A stretch of DNA of 64,000 nt from Marsupella aquatica. Lineage: Eukaryota; Marchantiophyta. The notes below the pieces were generated by a model. It had not been told where the DNA came from, ran no database searches, and saw nothing but the letters and a program-made list of their open reading frames with translations. Where the stretch lies: assembly GCA_973895155.1 (NCBI GenBank), contig OZ316892.1, positions 30,070,001-30,134,000 on the forward strand, given 5' to 3'. The position numbers and the translations under genes are program-made. Below, one piece after another: positions 35,432 through 46,790 of this stretch. Every line of letters begins with the position of its first letter. Within the stretch, counting starts at the first letter, position 1.

Positions 35432-37190
35432 GCTTCAAATTGTACCAGCACACGCAGATCAACCGGAGTCATCGGCTAGAAGAACATCTGGTCGCACTAT
35501 ACGCGCTCCACCAAGGTATGGACAGTGGGTTGATTCATCTCAACTACAAAAGGATGATTTTACAGCTCATGATGAGGGTGATGCGTTAATTTTGGAAGAA
35601 GGGGAACCTTCTTCATTTCATGAGGCAAGTGCTTCAAAGGAGAAGCAGAAGTGGACTACAGCAATGCAAACGGAGATGCAGTCACTAAAGGACAACAAAA
35701 CTTGGGAGCTTGTTAAGCTGCCTAAGGGTCAGCAAGTGGTGGACAGCAAGTGGATTTACAAGCTGAAGGATAATTCCATAGGAGGTGGATCGAAGGTCTA
35801 CAAGGCTAGGTTGGTAGCAAAGGGATTCACACAAGAGAAAGGTGTGGATTACAATGAGGTCTTCTCACCAGTTGCTAAGTACTCTACAATACGACTATTG
35901 TGTGTACTTGTTGTAATGTTTGGTCTGCTGCTAGATCAGATGGATGTTGTCACAGCTTTCCTCTATGGCACATTGGAAGAGGTGATCTTCATGAGACAAC
36001 CGCTAGGTTTTGTGAAGAGAGGACAGGAGGAATTGGTTTGCAGATTGCTTAAATCCTTGTATGGGTTGAAGCAGTCACCAAGACAGTGAAACAAGCGGTT
36101 TGACGATTGGATTCAGTCACAAGGTTTTCACAGAAGTGTATTTGACCCTTGTGTGTATTTGAAATCGGTAAAGAATATTGTATTTGGGTTCATTGTTTTA
36201 GTACTTTATGTGGATGATATGCTAATTGCAGCCAAGGATAGGTCTGAGATTGTTAAGCTCAAGGCACTGCTTAGTGCAGAGTTTAAGATGAAGGACTTAG
36301 GGCCAGCTAAGAGGATTTTGGGTATGGAGATCACTAGGGACTTGGAGGCTGGCAAGCTATGGTTGACGCAGAGCAGTTATGCGAGGAAGGTAATTGCAAG
36401 GTTCAACATGGGGAATAGCAAGCCAGTAAGTACCCCGTTGGCTCCACACTTCAAGTTATCATCAGCGTTCTGTCCTACGGATGACACAGAGAAGGGGTTG
36501 ATGTCAAAGGTTCCGTATGACAAGGCAGTGGGGAGTCTCATGTATTTGATGACTTGCACTAGACCTGATCTTGCCATGGCTATGGGCAAGGTAAGCAGGT
36601 ACATGTCAAATCCAGGGAAGGTACACTGGGAAGCAGTGAAGTGGATTATCAGGTACTTGAAGGGTACCGTGGATCATGGTCTTTTATTTGATGCGAATGC
36701 AAAGAATGCTAAATCATTGATTGGCTATGTTGATTCTGACTATGGACAAGATTTGGACCGAAGGAGATCAACAACAGGATACGTGTTCACACTTGGCGGT
36801 GGATGCATAAGTTGGAGGTCTACTTTGCAGAAGTGTATTGCTCAGTCTACTACAGAAGCGGAGTATGTTGCAGCTGCGGAAGCAGCAAAGGAAGCGATTT
36901 GGTTGGATAGACTTATCACTGAAATGGGATTGCCACAGGGAAATGTGAAGCTCCATTGTGATAGTCAAAGTGTGCTCCACCTTGCTATGAACCAGGTGAT
37001 GGACAGCAGAGTGAAGCACATTGATGTCAGGTACCATTTTATCAGGCAGGCTGTGTCTGATAATTTGTTTGAGCTAGTCAAGATTGATGGTAAACTCAAC
37101 CCGGCTGACGCATTTACCAAAGTGATTCCTTTGGAGAGTTTCTCTAGACACCGTGACGTATTGCAGGTTTTGCAATTGCATCACAAGTAG
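35400..37190 (+). pseudogene. copia reverse transcriptase and RNase H, frameshifted and with one stop
   Basis: The reading moves to another frame near 35410-35430. Reverse transcriptase motifs include SKWIYKLK, VFSPVAKYSTIR, QMDVVTAFLYG and the active-site LYVDDML. A TGA at 36087-36089 follows SLYGLKQSPRQ, where the family has a tryptophan. RNase H follows with DSDYGQDLDRRRSTTGY, QSTTEAEYVAAAEA, CDSQS and VDVRYHF-type motifs, ending with TAG just after 37187. Apart from these breaks the domain is well kept. Confidence 0.9.
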
Positions 37191-37368
37191 AGTTTTCTTA
37201 ACATTCATTGTAATTACTGATATATGCTCTTCCTCATTCCTATGTATTAGGCTACGGCTTAGTTCTGGTTTGCTCTAGTTAGAGAGGGAAACCAGTTTGG
37301 TTTTTATCCAGAACTTCCCGCTGAGGGATCATATACAGTGGCAGTATTATTCTCCCCTAGACCAGAGT

Positions 37369-37379
37369 CAAGGGGAAGA
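37369..37379 (+). other. Polypurine tract
   Basis: aaggggaaga directly precedes the right LTR and would prime plus-strand DNA synthesis. Confidence 0.8.
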
Positions 37380-37380
37380 T

Positions 37381-37801
37381 TGTTGGGTATTTACTCTTAT
37401 GTCTAGGTTAGGTATGACGTGGTTGGTACAACAACGTGGGTTGGTACAACTACGTGGTTAGGTACAACTACGTGATTAGGTACAACTATGTGGTTAGGTA
37501 CAACTACGTGATTAGGTACAACTATGTGGTTAGGTACAACTAAGTTGCACACTATATCATAAGAGGCATGTGTGCTTGGAGAGGTAGAACCAAGGCTCAT
37601 TGTTATGGAGCCACTTGAGAGATAGGGAGAGCTTACACTGTGGAGACTCGGTATAGCTGACGGGCTTAGAGTTCAGTAAAGCTCTCTTGTGTGTTCCCGT
37701 GGACGTAGCCTCAAGGAGGTGAACCACGTATCTCTTGTGTCGACTATTGTGCGTTGGATGGTTCATGGGCTTGCCATTGCGATCGTCGTCTATGCTCAAC
37801 A
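37381..37801 (+). repeat. Right LTR of the copia element
   Basis: 421 bp, same length as the left LTR; differs from it by five transitions. Confidence 0.95.
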
Positions 37802-37806
37802 CTTCC

Positions 37807-38088
37807 CCTCTTTCAATGAGAAAACCTCATCAAACAATAGATCAATGCTAACAACCAGCTTTGCACCACAAGGTCCCATAGACGATACCCTTTTACTCCC
37901 TTTTGATAACCAAGAAACACACACTGCATTGATTTTGGATCAAGTTTAGTATGTGATATTGGAGGCAAGAGAGCATATGCCTCACAACCAAACACACGTA
38001 GTTTTGTATAATCAATACGTCTGTGCGGGGGTCTGTGATGCCGCATCTCAAAAGAAGTCTTACAACCAATGCTGCTAACTAGAGACAA
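37807..38088 (-). pseudogene. Older copia remnant, right piece (integrase C-terminal region)
   Basis: On the minus strand: TSFEMRHHRPPHRRIDYTKLR, FGCEAYALLP, CVFLGYQKGVKGYRLWD and, after a frameshift near 37893, LVVSIDLLFDEVFSLKEGK. This is the integrase/linker part of a copia polyprotein, unlike the host element in sequence and opposite in orientation. Its reading continues into 31300-31180 across the younger insertion. Confidence 0.85.
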
Positions 38089-39348
38089 AGTTAGCAGATA
38101 AATTGTCGTATTGAAAGAAAACTATTGTCAGAGTCATGTGATAAGAACAAGCAAAATCAATCCAATTAAACCCTAAATCCTAAACCCTAAAAATTCATGC
38201 ACAATAGAAGAATCGGTGCACAAAGCAAATCTTTCATCGTCAGACACAGCCAAACTAGCCTAATGGAAAATATACTTTGGTTTGCTTTGCAATGAGTCTT
38301 TTTGATATGGTGTGTCTTGCCACAATTCCAACACCACACTTTTTGAATCCAAAGTCTTGCATCGAGAGTGTTGAGGGATGGATGTTTTTGGTTTAAACTG
38401 ACTCTTGGTTACTGATAAAGCATAATCAGCCTATTCATTAAAAGTGTATTTTCTTTTGTTCACAAATCAGTATTGAAATGTACACTTTCATGTCCCCAAA
38501 TGTACACTTTAAGAAGCCCAAATGTACACTTTATAGGCCAAATCATATTAGTATTATATTATTTATTACTTCACAAAGAATAGTAGGATAGAGATCATAC
38601 TTATAAAAACATTTCATCACAAAGAAACCCAAGGACCATTGATAATGTGTGAACAAATTGACATAACTCCAAATAGATTATAAAATAATATATAATTTAT
38701 CTCTAAATTTATAACTATTAGAACCCCTTGGTTAGGTCTATTTTAGGGTAAGGTTTAGGATCAAACCTTAAGTAGTTACTACCAGGATAACTGCCTTGAT
38801 GTATAAAGACTTCCCACATGAATGAGAAGGTGTGCATTATTGTAGTGGTGTTTCAACACTTATCAGCACTAGACATTTTTTTAAAGGAGATTCATGTACT
38901 AGACAAAATTGGATGAGGATTGGCTGCACACTTAGGCATCCTCTTTGCATGAAGACATCTCAAGAATTGATGGAGATTGGATGATACAAATTTGTCCAAA
39001 GGATCACAGATTCGAAACGGATTGGCAAGAGTCCCCTCATGTTGATTTACACCACAATTCACTACCAGCGACTCAAAGAAAACCACCTAAAACGGCTATT
39101 GGAGCAGCAGTTGCAACATCAAAAATTGACATCACAGCAGAATTTGGACAATGAAGCAACATTGATTGAGGAGAAATTCATCACCCACTCAAGGCAGGCT
39201 ACAATCAAATCAGATAACCCATTGTTTCTCACCTTTCTCCAAAATTCAAAAATACAGCATAGATTGCAGTTTTACAATCTTCCATTGATATCTGGATTAT
39301 AATTGTCCACCATCCCAATTGGGAACCACTAAGACCCGCATATAGATC
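38089..39348. other. AT-rich intergenic stretch with telomere-like motif
   Basis: No gene. 38165-38192 holds aaaccctaaatcctaaaccctaaa, an interstitial telomere-type (TTTAGGG) run or telo-box cluster. 38470-38530 repeats aatgtacactttcatg/aatgtacactttaag/aatgtacactttatag three times. Confidence 0.55.
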
Positions 39349-39908
39349 ATGGCTACCAATACAATTGAAAAGTTACTCTTCCAGGCATTAAATGTTGATG
39401 GATCTAATTACCTCTCCTTGTCCGTGAATAAAGAGGCACATCTGGCATCCAAGGACCTCCAAAATACCACACTAACAGATGCAGGGCCTACATTACAGCA
39501 AAAAGCTAAGGCTCTAATACTCATAAGACATCACTTGGCGGAACCTCTGAAAAGGCAATACATGAATGAGTATAACCCCCATATATTATGGGATGAACTC
39601 CAAGCACGATTTGACCATACACGAAAAATATTCCTTCCTGCAGCAAGGCTAGGCACACCTGGGCAAACCTGCGAGTCCAAGATTTCAAAATGATTGCTCA
39701 ATACAATAGTGAGCTATTCCGCATTACCTCTCAATTAGCCATCTGTAATCAGCCGGTGGGAGACGAAGAGCAAATAGAAAAACCCTGTCTACATTTCATT
39801 CCACAAATCTGATCCTCTCTACACAATATCGAAACATGAAATTCATGAAGTACTCAAACTCATAGCACATATGCTATTAGCAGAAAAACATCAAATACTT
39901 GTAAAGTG
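39349..39908 (+). pseudogene. copia gag fragment
   Basis: ATG 39349 starts a frame with LNVDGSNYLS, an N-terminal copia gag motif (usually LDGxNYxxW). It continues with LWDELQARFDHTR, then, after frame changes near 39655 and 39800, DFKMIAQYNSELFRITSQLAIC, IEKxLxxF, QYRNMKFMKYSN and LLAEKHQ. This is a truncated gag from an element different from the 31-38-kb copia; no LTRs or pol are attached. Confidence 0.75.
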
Positions 39909-40640
39909 AGTCTCTGTATTGGGCTGGGGGGGGGGGGAAGGGTTCCTGGAGGTGTCTCTTTGGTGTTTTGCTAGTTATGGCAAGGTTAGGTTGGACTTAT
40001 CAACGTCTTAAATAATACCATCACTCTTTCTTAAGACATGGTGATAGAATCAAAGATTGCTAAACTATACCTCTAAAAGCTCTAAAATTCTATTGTTCAA
40101 CAAATGTCACTTTGTTCCCATTTTATTAATTTCTTGTGTTTTATTTAAAATTTTATTTTTCTTTTAGATGTTGAGTACCATCTCTAAATCACTCAAACCA
40201 ATTAAAACATCTTATCATCCCATTCTTGTTCTTCCATGGGAATGAACACCGAGTTTTTAGCATATATTTATTGATATTTGCTTTTGTTAGCATACAACAG
40301 GGGTCCCCTCTTCTGGCAGCCCTTATGAACTCCCGGGCTCCTCCTGGCTCCGAGATTCCTTGTGGCGGCCCTAGGGTTGCCTCTTATGGGCTCCCCCTTC
40401 CCGATCTTTATAAACAGGGTTTTAACCCTCAAAAGCCCCTCCTTCACATTAGCCGGGGTTTAAATTGTCGGGTCCCTCCCTTCCAGCAGCCGGGGCCCTC
40501 CAACATAATTTGTGGTACTCCTAACTTGTTAAGAAGCCTAATTCTATTTTCTTGTTGGAATGGCCACCCTCAAGAGAACTAACTAAGGAACCATTAATAA
40601 TAAAAAAATTGAGTTCCTCCCTGGCTCCAAGTGCTCCGAC
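39909..40640. other. Non-coding, GC-rich repeat-like segment
   Basis: A poly-G run (about 13 G) at 39925-39940 is followed by AT-rich sequence. From about 40290 there is GC-rich sequence of repeated phrases (gggctcctcctggctcc, ccggggtttaaa). The style matches the inverted repeat at 40.95-41.28 and 44.34-44.66 kb. No gene. Confidence 0.5.
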
Positions 40641-40949
40641 CCCCCGGGGCACCATGAACCCATGGAATTATTATCTTGGTTAAAATGAACTCAAAATAAA
40701 ACTAAAAATTGAAACAACTTATTTACATTGGCTTATTTACATACGTACCGCCAAAAAATAAATTAACATTGGTTTGCGGGGACCTTAGCCCCATCACACA
40801 ATCTAACAATATTTTGATGTCGTTCCTGACTCCAAGCCGATCGAGCAAGAGCGGGGAGCCTTCCAAGTCCCTATGCATGGCCGAGGCCTCCCCCAGGTGC
40901 GGGGAGCTTCATGGGGCAATGGGGAGCTTTAATGGCCTCCTCCCTTACC

Positions 40950-41280
40950 TTGCCCCTCCTCGCTCCTCCTCATTTACGGAGACTAGTCCCTGTTTTGTCA
41001 TTAAATGCACCTCGGTTCTCCCCCACACCCCACCGGAAGAGCCTCCTCATTTTTGTGTCACAATTCAGTTTCAGGCCAGCCTTGTTGGGTTCCCTCGTTG
41101 CCCCTGCCCATCCCATGCCTGGGCAGCCCTTAAAATCACACCCTTCCTGCCCAACACCCCACCTGAAGACTCTCCTCATTTTTGTGTCACAAGTCAGTTT
41201 CAGGCCAACCTTTTTGGGTTCCCTCGCTGCCCCTGCCCATCCCATGCCTGGGAAGCCGTTAAAACCCCACCCTTCCTGCT
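40950..41280 (+). repeat. Inverted-repeat partner 1, containing a 124-bp tandem pair
   Basis: ccctgttttgtcattaaatgcacc...cccacacccc marks the outer part. Then cctcatttttgtgtcaca...gggttccctcg(t/c)tgcccctgcccatcccatgcctggg occurs twice (about 41044-41130 and 41170-41256). The whole is the reverse complement of 44340-44520. Confidence 0.85.
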
Positions 41281-41299
41281 GCTGACTGTTTGTTGAGTA

Positions 41300-42690
41300 G
41301 GGGTGGTGAACAAAGTTGCCATGACACGAAGGAGTGTTTATGGCAAGCATCTACTCTTTCCCTTATCCCCTTTCTATGTCTTTCCCCAATTTCTCCAAAG
41401 AATAGTCTTATGTGAACTTTAGTAAGGTGAACCAATGGTTTGGGTGAAATCCGGGTGCCTCACCGGTGCTATTTGGGTGCTATTTTTAAAAATTTGTTTT
41501 TTGCACTTAAATCAAGTGTCCCTTTAGCAATTCTTTGATGCTATTTTGCCAAAAACTTTTGTGGAAATATTTATGTTAGACTTGAGCATTTGGTTGGTGT
41601 TATTTTTGTGAAAGTTTTTTTCAGATGTGAGCACCTAGCTAGAGCATTTCAGGCAATTTACACAATGTCACTTAAATGGTAATTTTTATTGTTTAGCTTA
41701 GTACACAATGCACTAATTGAATGCACAAGGCATCAATTGAATTCATAAAAATGGGCATTAGGATGCACATAGTAACAAATGTAAAAGCAGTTATATGACC
41801 TTAAAGTTTGAGCTCAATGTTGGTGAAACAACCACAAAATTAGCTATCAAAGTCATATCACAATTCACGTCTCTATGTTTACTCAAAGTGACACAAAAGA
41901 AACTTTCACAAAAAGAACTTGGTGTGTTTAGGAAATACTCAAGTTGGACTCCTTTTTTTTTGGCAAAATAGCATCAAAGAATTGTTTAAATCACACGTGA
42001 TTTATTTGCAGAAAATAAATTTTTAAAAATAGTACCCAAAACCATTGACTCGCCTTACTAAAGTTCAGGTAAGACTATGCTTTGGAGAAATAATTTTAGG
42101 TGTGAGTACTGCCAACAAAATTGAGATGGAATAACTAAAGACAGTAAATATTAGGTACCTTAAAGTAGTACTTACCTTGCACAAGTATTTCAAAACATGA
42201 AAAAAATGAATATGGGAGTGACAAGGGCTAAATACTTTGTACACATGTTATCTATTTATTTTAAGCAAGTGTACACTTAAAATTGCTTCTAGAGAGTACA
42301 TTTGGTGCACTGATGTAGATAATTGTAGGATTATGTTACAATTAAAAAATGCAGAAAAGAATCACACAGGTCATGAGAAAGGGTTGCAGGGACAAGGGGC
42401 CCATCCTAAATCCTAAACTATAATACAAGGTTGCGCCTTTTTTTTGAAGTGGTCGTCATTCAAATTTGCAGTGTCCAAAAAATATTAATCATGTCAAAGA
42501 GAAGGAATAAAGGCTATATTAAATATAGTGTGCACCAAAAAAGTAATAAGTTTAGGGGAATCAAACAAGAGGGGAATCAAACGGGACACACAAAGGAGGG
42601 AGCCAATGGGACACACAAAACAAGGGAGCGAATGCACATGCATGAGTATTAAGTAGGTTCCTGATCCATACACAAGAAATACAAAAATAC
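41300..42690. other. AT-rich spacer inside the inverted repeat pair
   Basis: No gene recognised. The phrases tttgatgctattttgccaaaaa (near 41533) and the reverse complement of the same near 41955 (tttggcaaaatagcatcaaaga) form a second, inner inverted pair about 400 bp apart. Confidence 0.55.
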
Positions 42691-43650
42691 ATAATATATG
42701 TGATTTCTTCATATGAAGATCTTCTCACCTCAAGATCTTTGCTCATCTTGACATATTTTTCTCACCTCAAGATCTTTTATCACCTCGACATATGTCTTTT
42801 CTTTCCTTGACATGTTTTCTCATCTCGTTATCTTTTCTTTCCTTGACATCTTTTTCTCATCTTTTCTCTCCTTGACATCTTTTTCTCAGCTCGAAATGTA
42901 CTTCTCTTAGCGACATCTTTTATCACCTTGACATATTTCTCACCTCAACATGCATCATTTGTGCAATGCACAGGTATCAGACCCAAGATGTACTTAACAA
43001 CAACTTTTACTAATGACATACTTTATCTATTGACCATTTTGTACTTAACAACATCTTAATACTTAACGACATCTTTGGCATAACGACATCATTGGCGACA
43101 TGACATCTATTTACTTGACGACAATTTTTTACTTGATGACCTTTTGGGTAACATGACATCTTTGGTAAAAATGACTTCTTTTTCTTAACAACATTGTTTT
43201 ACTTCATGACATCTTTCACATATTAAGAATATCATTCTTGGGAAAACACAACATATTTTCTCTTAACAGCATTTTGGGCGCCACAACACTTTTCTCTTAG
43301 CGACATCTTGCGGGACACAACATCTTGGGGGGCACGACATCTGTTTTCTTAACGATATCTTGGGCGCCACGATATGTTTATTTTAACAAAATTTTGGGCA
43401 ACATCTTTTTTCTTAACGACATCTTTTGTGCAATGCACGGGTATTTTCCCTCAACGATGCCTTGGCTGAGACGACATCTTTTCCCTCAACAATGTCTTTG
43501 CCAACATGACATCATTTTTCTAAACGACATCTTGGCCGACAAGACATCTTTTCTCTCAACGACCTCTTGGCATCGACATCTTTTTCTCTCAACGACATCT
43601 TCGCTGACACGACTTCTTGTGTGCAACGCATAGGTATTGAGCTAGTTAAG
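42690..43650. repeat. Degenerate GACATCTT minisatellite with GTGCAATGCAC tags
   Basis: Nearly 1 kb of imperfect 15-40-bp units built on (ctta)acgacatctt(gggc/ggcc)gac. The left third is a ttgacatctttttctca variant; the right two thirds carry cgacatctt. Three times a palindromic-type tag interrupts it: gtgcaatgcacaggtat near 42963, gtgcaatgcacgggtat near 43430 and gtgcaacgcataggtattgag near 43620. The same family, reverse-complemented, is at 63055-63360. Confidence 0.85.
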
Positions 43651-44339
43651 TATATTTGAAAAGTGAGGGGCTAGTCACGAATATCTTTACCTAGAGGGGA
43701 CCCAACAAGTATTTTTCTGGCGCTTTTTGTGATCGTTTAGTTTTTGCCGTGAAATTCCTTTCTTTATCTTTTCTCAACTCCATTTCTCAACCAAACCAAA
43801 CTTTTTGACATCCTTTGATCATGCCAGAAATTTTTGTCTGTAGGGTTGTAGTTATTTTTTAGTCATTTTTTCAGTTGTTTGGACTCAGGCTTATTTTGGC
43901 TCTTTAATCTTACAGAGGTTAGGCTAATGTTTTCACCCCTTTATTAAGTCACTTGCCTTTGGTATCCTGTTTCCTGGTTTGACATTTTTTGTTCTTTGGA
44001 ATGTCACATATACATTCTCCTTCAACCAGATAGTTCTTTTCTGGAATCTGAGATAATTTTGTTCCTACAAAAGAGACCTCAATGCAACCACACTCAATGC
44101 TGAGAGGAATTCCTGCCTGAAAAAAATTATATTTGTAGGGAGGGTTTACTTCTTCTTGCAATTGGTGACTACTCTGGCCTCATTTGGCTCTTTAGTCTTG
44201 GGTTTTATTTCCATGTTTCAAACTTTCAAAATACAGTCAGAAAAATCTGACGAATGACCAGAGAGCGGGCCAGAGAACCCATTATTTAAAATAAAAATAT
44301 AGAAATGAAAATATAGAAATAAAAATATAGAAATAAAGG

Positions 44340-44660
44340 GGTTACCAAAAAGGGTGAGGTTTTAAGGGCTGCCCAAGCATGGGATGGGCAGGGGCAGCCA
44401 GGGGACCCAAAAAGGCTGGCCTGAAAAAAATGGGACACAAAAACGAGGAGAGTCTTCCGGTGAGGTGTGGGGGAAAACCAAGATGCACATTTAATGACAA
44501 AACAGGGACTCGTCTCCCTGAATTCCTCCTCCCTGCTGCCGGGCCTCCTTCCTTCACTACCTGGCCTCCTTGCTTACCCCTGCCGGGGTCCTTGCTTTAG
44601 TTGTCGGGGCTCCTCCCCTGGCTTCCCCGTTTTGACAAAAGATATGGTGCCCTGACATTG
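44340..44660 (-). repeat. Inverted-repeat partner 2
   Basis: Reverse-complement match to 40950-41130: gggctgcccaagcatgggatgggcaggggca, ggctggcctgaa, cttccggtgaggtgtggggg, tgcacatttaatgacaaaacagggact. Only one copy of the 124-bp unit is present here. Confidence 0.85.
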
Positions 44661-46790
44661 TGGAGGAGGAAAGATGTTGTGGCTATAGGAGGTGGAGAGG
44701 TAAGAAGTACAAACCCTATTTAACCCCTCATGCATTTTTTTAGGGTAAGAGGCCGGGTAAATATTTAGGGTTCACGGTGCAACTAACCTTTTCATTGCCG
44801 TGAATAATCCCACAGGTGGATTTGACCGCTCCCTCCGGGCACATTGCACTAGCAATATCAGAGGATGAGGAGGAGGGAGGGATGAGGAGTAGGGAGGGCA
44901 CGGTCGAGGGCAGTGGGGAGAGGAGGCGGGGTCATCGGGTCATCGGGAGAAATTTTGGCTTGAGGAGTTGAATGTGCAAACTGAGGATATGATCTGATCA
45001 AAGCTGGGTATTCAGGAGATGTGTAGCGTAGATGAGGAAAGGAGAAGCGCAGTTCACAATGGCGGAACACGAGATTTATTTTACTTGGTGGTTCAAGTGC
45101 TTAAGGGCGGTATGATTTGAATGAGCATTGGATGAGAGTTTTCCCTTGTTTTGGAAAATCTGTGAGAGAGATTGCAAACGAGAGACTATACGAGGCAGTT
45201 CACCAGTGATCCAGAATGTGAAACAATGATTCTTTTCGTGGAAGTAAAACAAGAGCTTGATGGAGAAGTTGTTACTTTAGACTTCTGCTGCGACAAAGAT
45301 TGAACAGAAGAGAGAAAGGGAATTGTGCGAGAAAAGATGAACTCCATCGCTTCTCTCGGGCAGCAGCAAAAAGGAAGCCGAAAACAAAAATGAATGAAAA
45401 TGAGAGTTCTTACGATATAATAAGACAGAGAAAACTCCTTCACAAACGACAAACAAACCTGAACTTGTGGGAAATGTGTGAAGCACCATGCTGAGTTCAG
45501 TTGTGTGACAGAACTGTGGTTTGAAGATGAGAAGCCATGAGACAAACGAAACAAACAGAGTGTCGAGAAAAACTTGATTTAGCTTAATGAAAGGATTGGA
45601 TATACTGTTTCTTTTAAGCTTGAGGTACACAGAAATGAAATGGAAGGTGTTGATTATGATGAAGCAGTTGACAAAGTGAAGATTTAGAGTTGGAATTCCA
45701 GGAAAACCTTAAGCCTAATAACAAAACTGACCGTGAATAGAGATGAACTGATCTGCTTGAAGTTGGAAGCTAGAATGGGCTTTAACTTATTTGTCTTGGA
45801 CCAAGAAGAGGGAGGAACTTTTCATGAAATTTATTAGGAAGTTCCAGTTGGAAGTATGGATTACTTGTACTTTTTTTCATTTGATGTTATGGAGTTTTGA
45901 GGAAGATTACAAGTTGGTTTAAAAGTTACATTCTTTTAGCGAGTGGAATCCAGTAATTGGAATGATATTTAAATTAGGAACTATCCGCTGCCATGGGTTT
46001 TGAAGTTTCTAGTCAAAGATCTTCTTGTTATGGGATTGGAAGATCGAGGAGAGGAGGAAGGAAGGGCAAGAGGAAGAGAATAAGAGGAACGAGGATGTGA
46101 AGGAAGCTCGACGGAGATTGAAACTATGTTCGAAGTGCCTGGGAGAGACTATCAACGACCTTGAGATCGTGACTTGACCTGAGCCGATGACCTGATCTGG
46201 AATGAGCATGGAACCCTCGAGCTAGAAAATGGCCGGCCAATGAAAAACTTTTGTAACCTCAAACCTGAATTTCTATTTAAATAAAATAAGACTTAAGTTG
46301 TTTGGGGTACCTTTGTTGTCATTGCAATGGCCAGGAATGTAAAAGAATGAAAATGGTGCTTGAGTATTTTCTATGACCACTTTGAGTTGTGAGTGAATGA
46401 AAATGATGCTTGAATGAATTGGATGACAATGGATTAATGTAATTCAAAAACTAGATTTGAAATGGAGTGAGGTTTAATTCATTCATTAAACTAAAGACGG
46501 AAGTGTGAGGAATACCACAATTGGTGGATTATAGCTGGCGAGACGCCGGGGGCCGGAGAGGGAAGAGTGATGCCTCAATCAGCAAAATGAGTTGCGTCGC
46601 TAGCGCTAGGCTCGCCACGGCATTGAAGCAATAGAGGCGAGGAATGCAGACAAAGCAGCATGGGAAGCCATGCACAAGAGAGAGTTGGCGCTCTCGCCAG
46701 TTGTACAGGAAGTGGAGCCAGAGTTAGTAGAGTAGGGAACTGGTAATCAGCCCAGTCTTATTTTAAGTTTCTTTGAGTGATGCACATACT
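44661..46790. other. Intergenic stretch
   Basis: No recognisable gene. Minus-strand frames at 45186-45630 and 46009-46209 have no family motif and no supporting structure. Confidence 0.5.

Larger units (their letters stand above)
31301..37801 (+). mobile_element. Complete Ty1/copia LTR retrotransposon, coding region disabled
   Basis: A 6501-bp element bounded by 421-bp LTRs (TGTTGGG...CAACA) and the 5-bp duplication cttcc. The order of domains is gag, protease, integrase, reverse transcriptase, RNase H, which defines copia. It has a primer-binding site matching initiator Met tRNA and a polypurine tract. The LTRs differ at only five of 421 positions by my comparison, all transitions (near 31529, 31595, 31662, 31695 and 31697, left-LTR coordinates), so insertion is recent. 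The internal polyprotein nevertheless carries several stops and a frameshift and could move only with help from another copy. It is inserted inside an older, oppositely oriented copia remnant. Confidence 0.95.

Noticed and set aside
42690-43650. CRISPR-like alternating repeat/spacer look
   Set aside because: Units are degenerate, spacing is irregular, there is no cas gene, and this is a plant nuclear genome.
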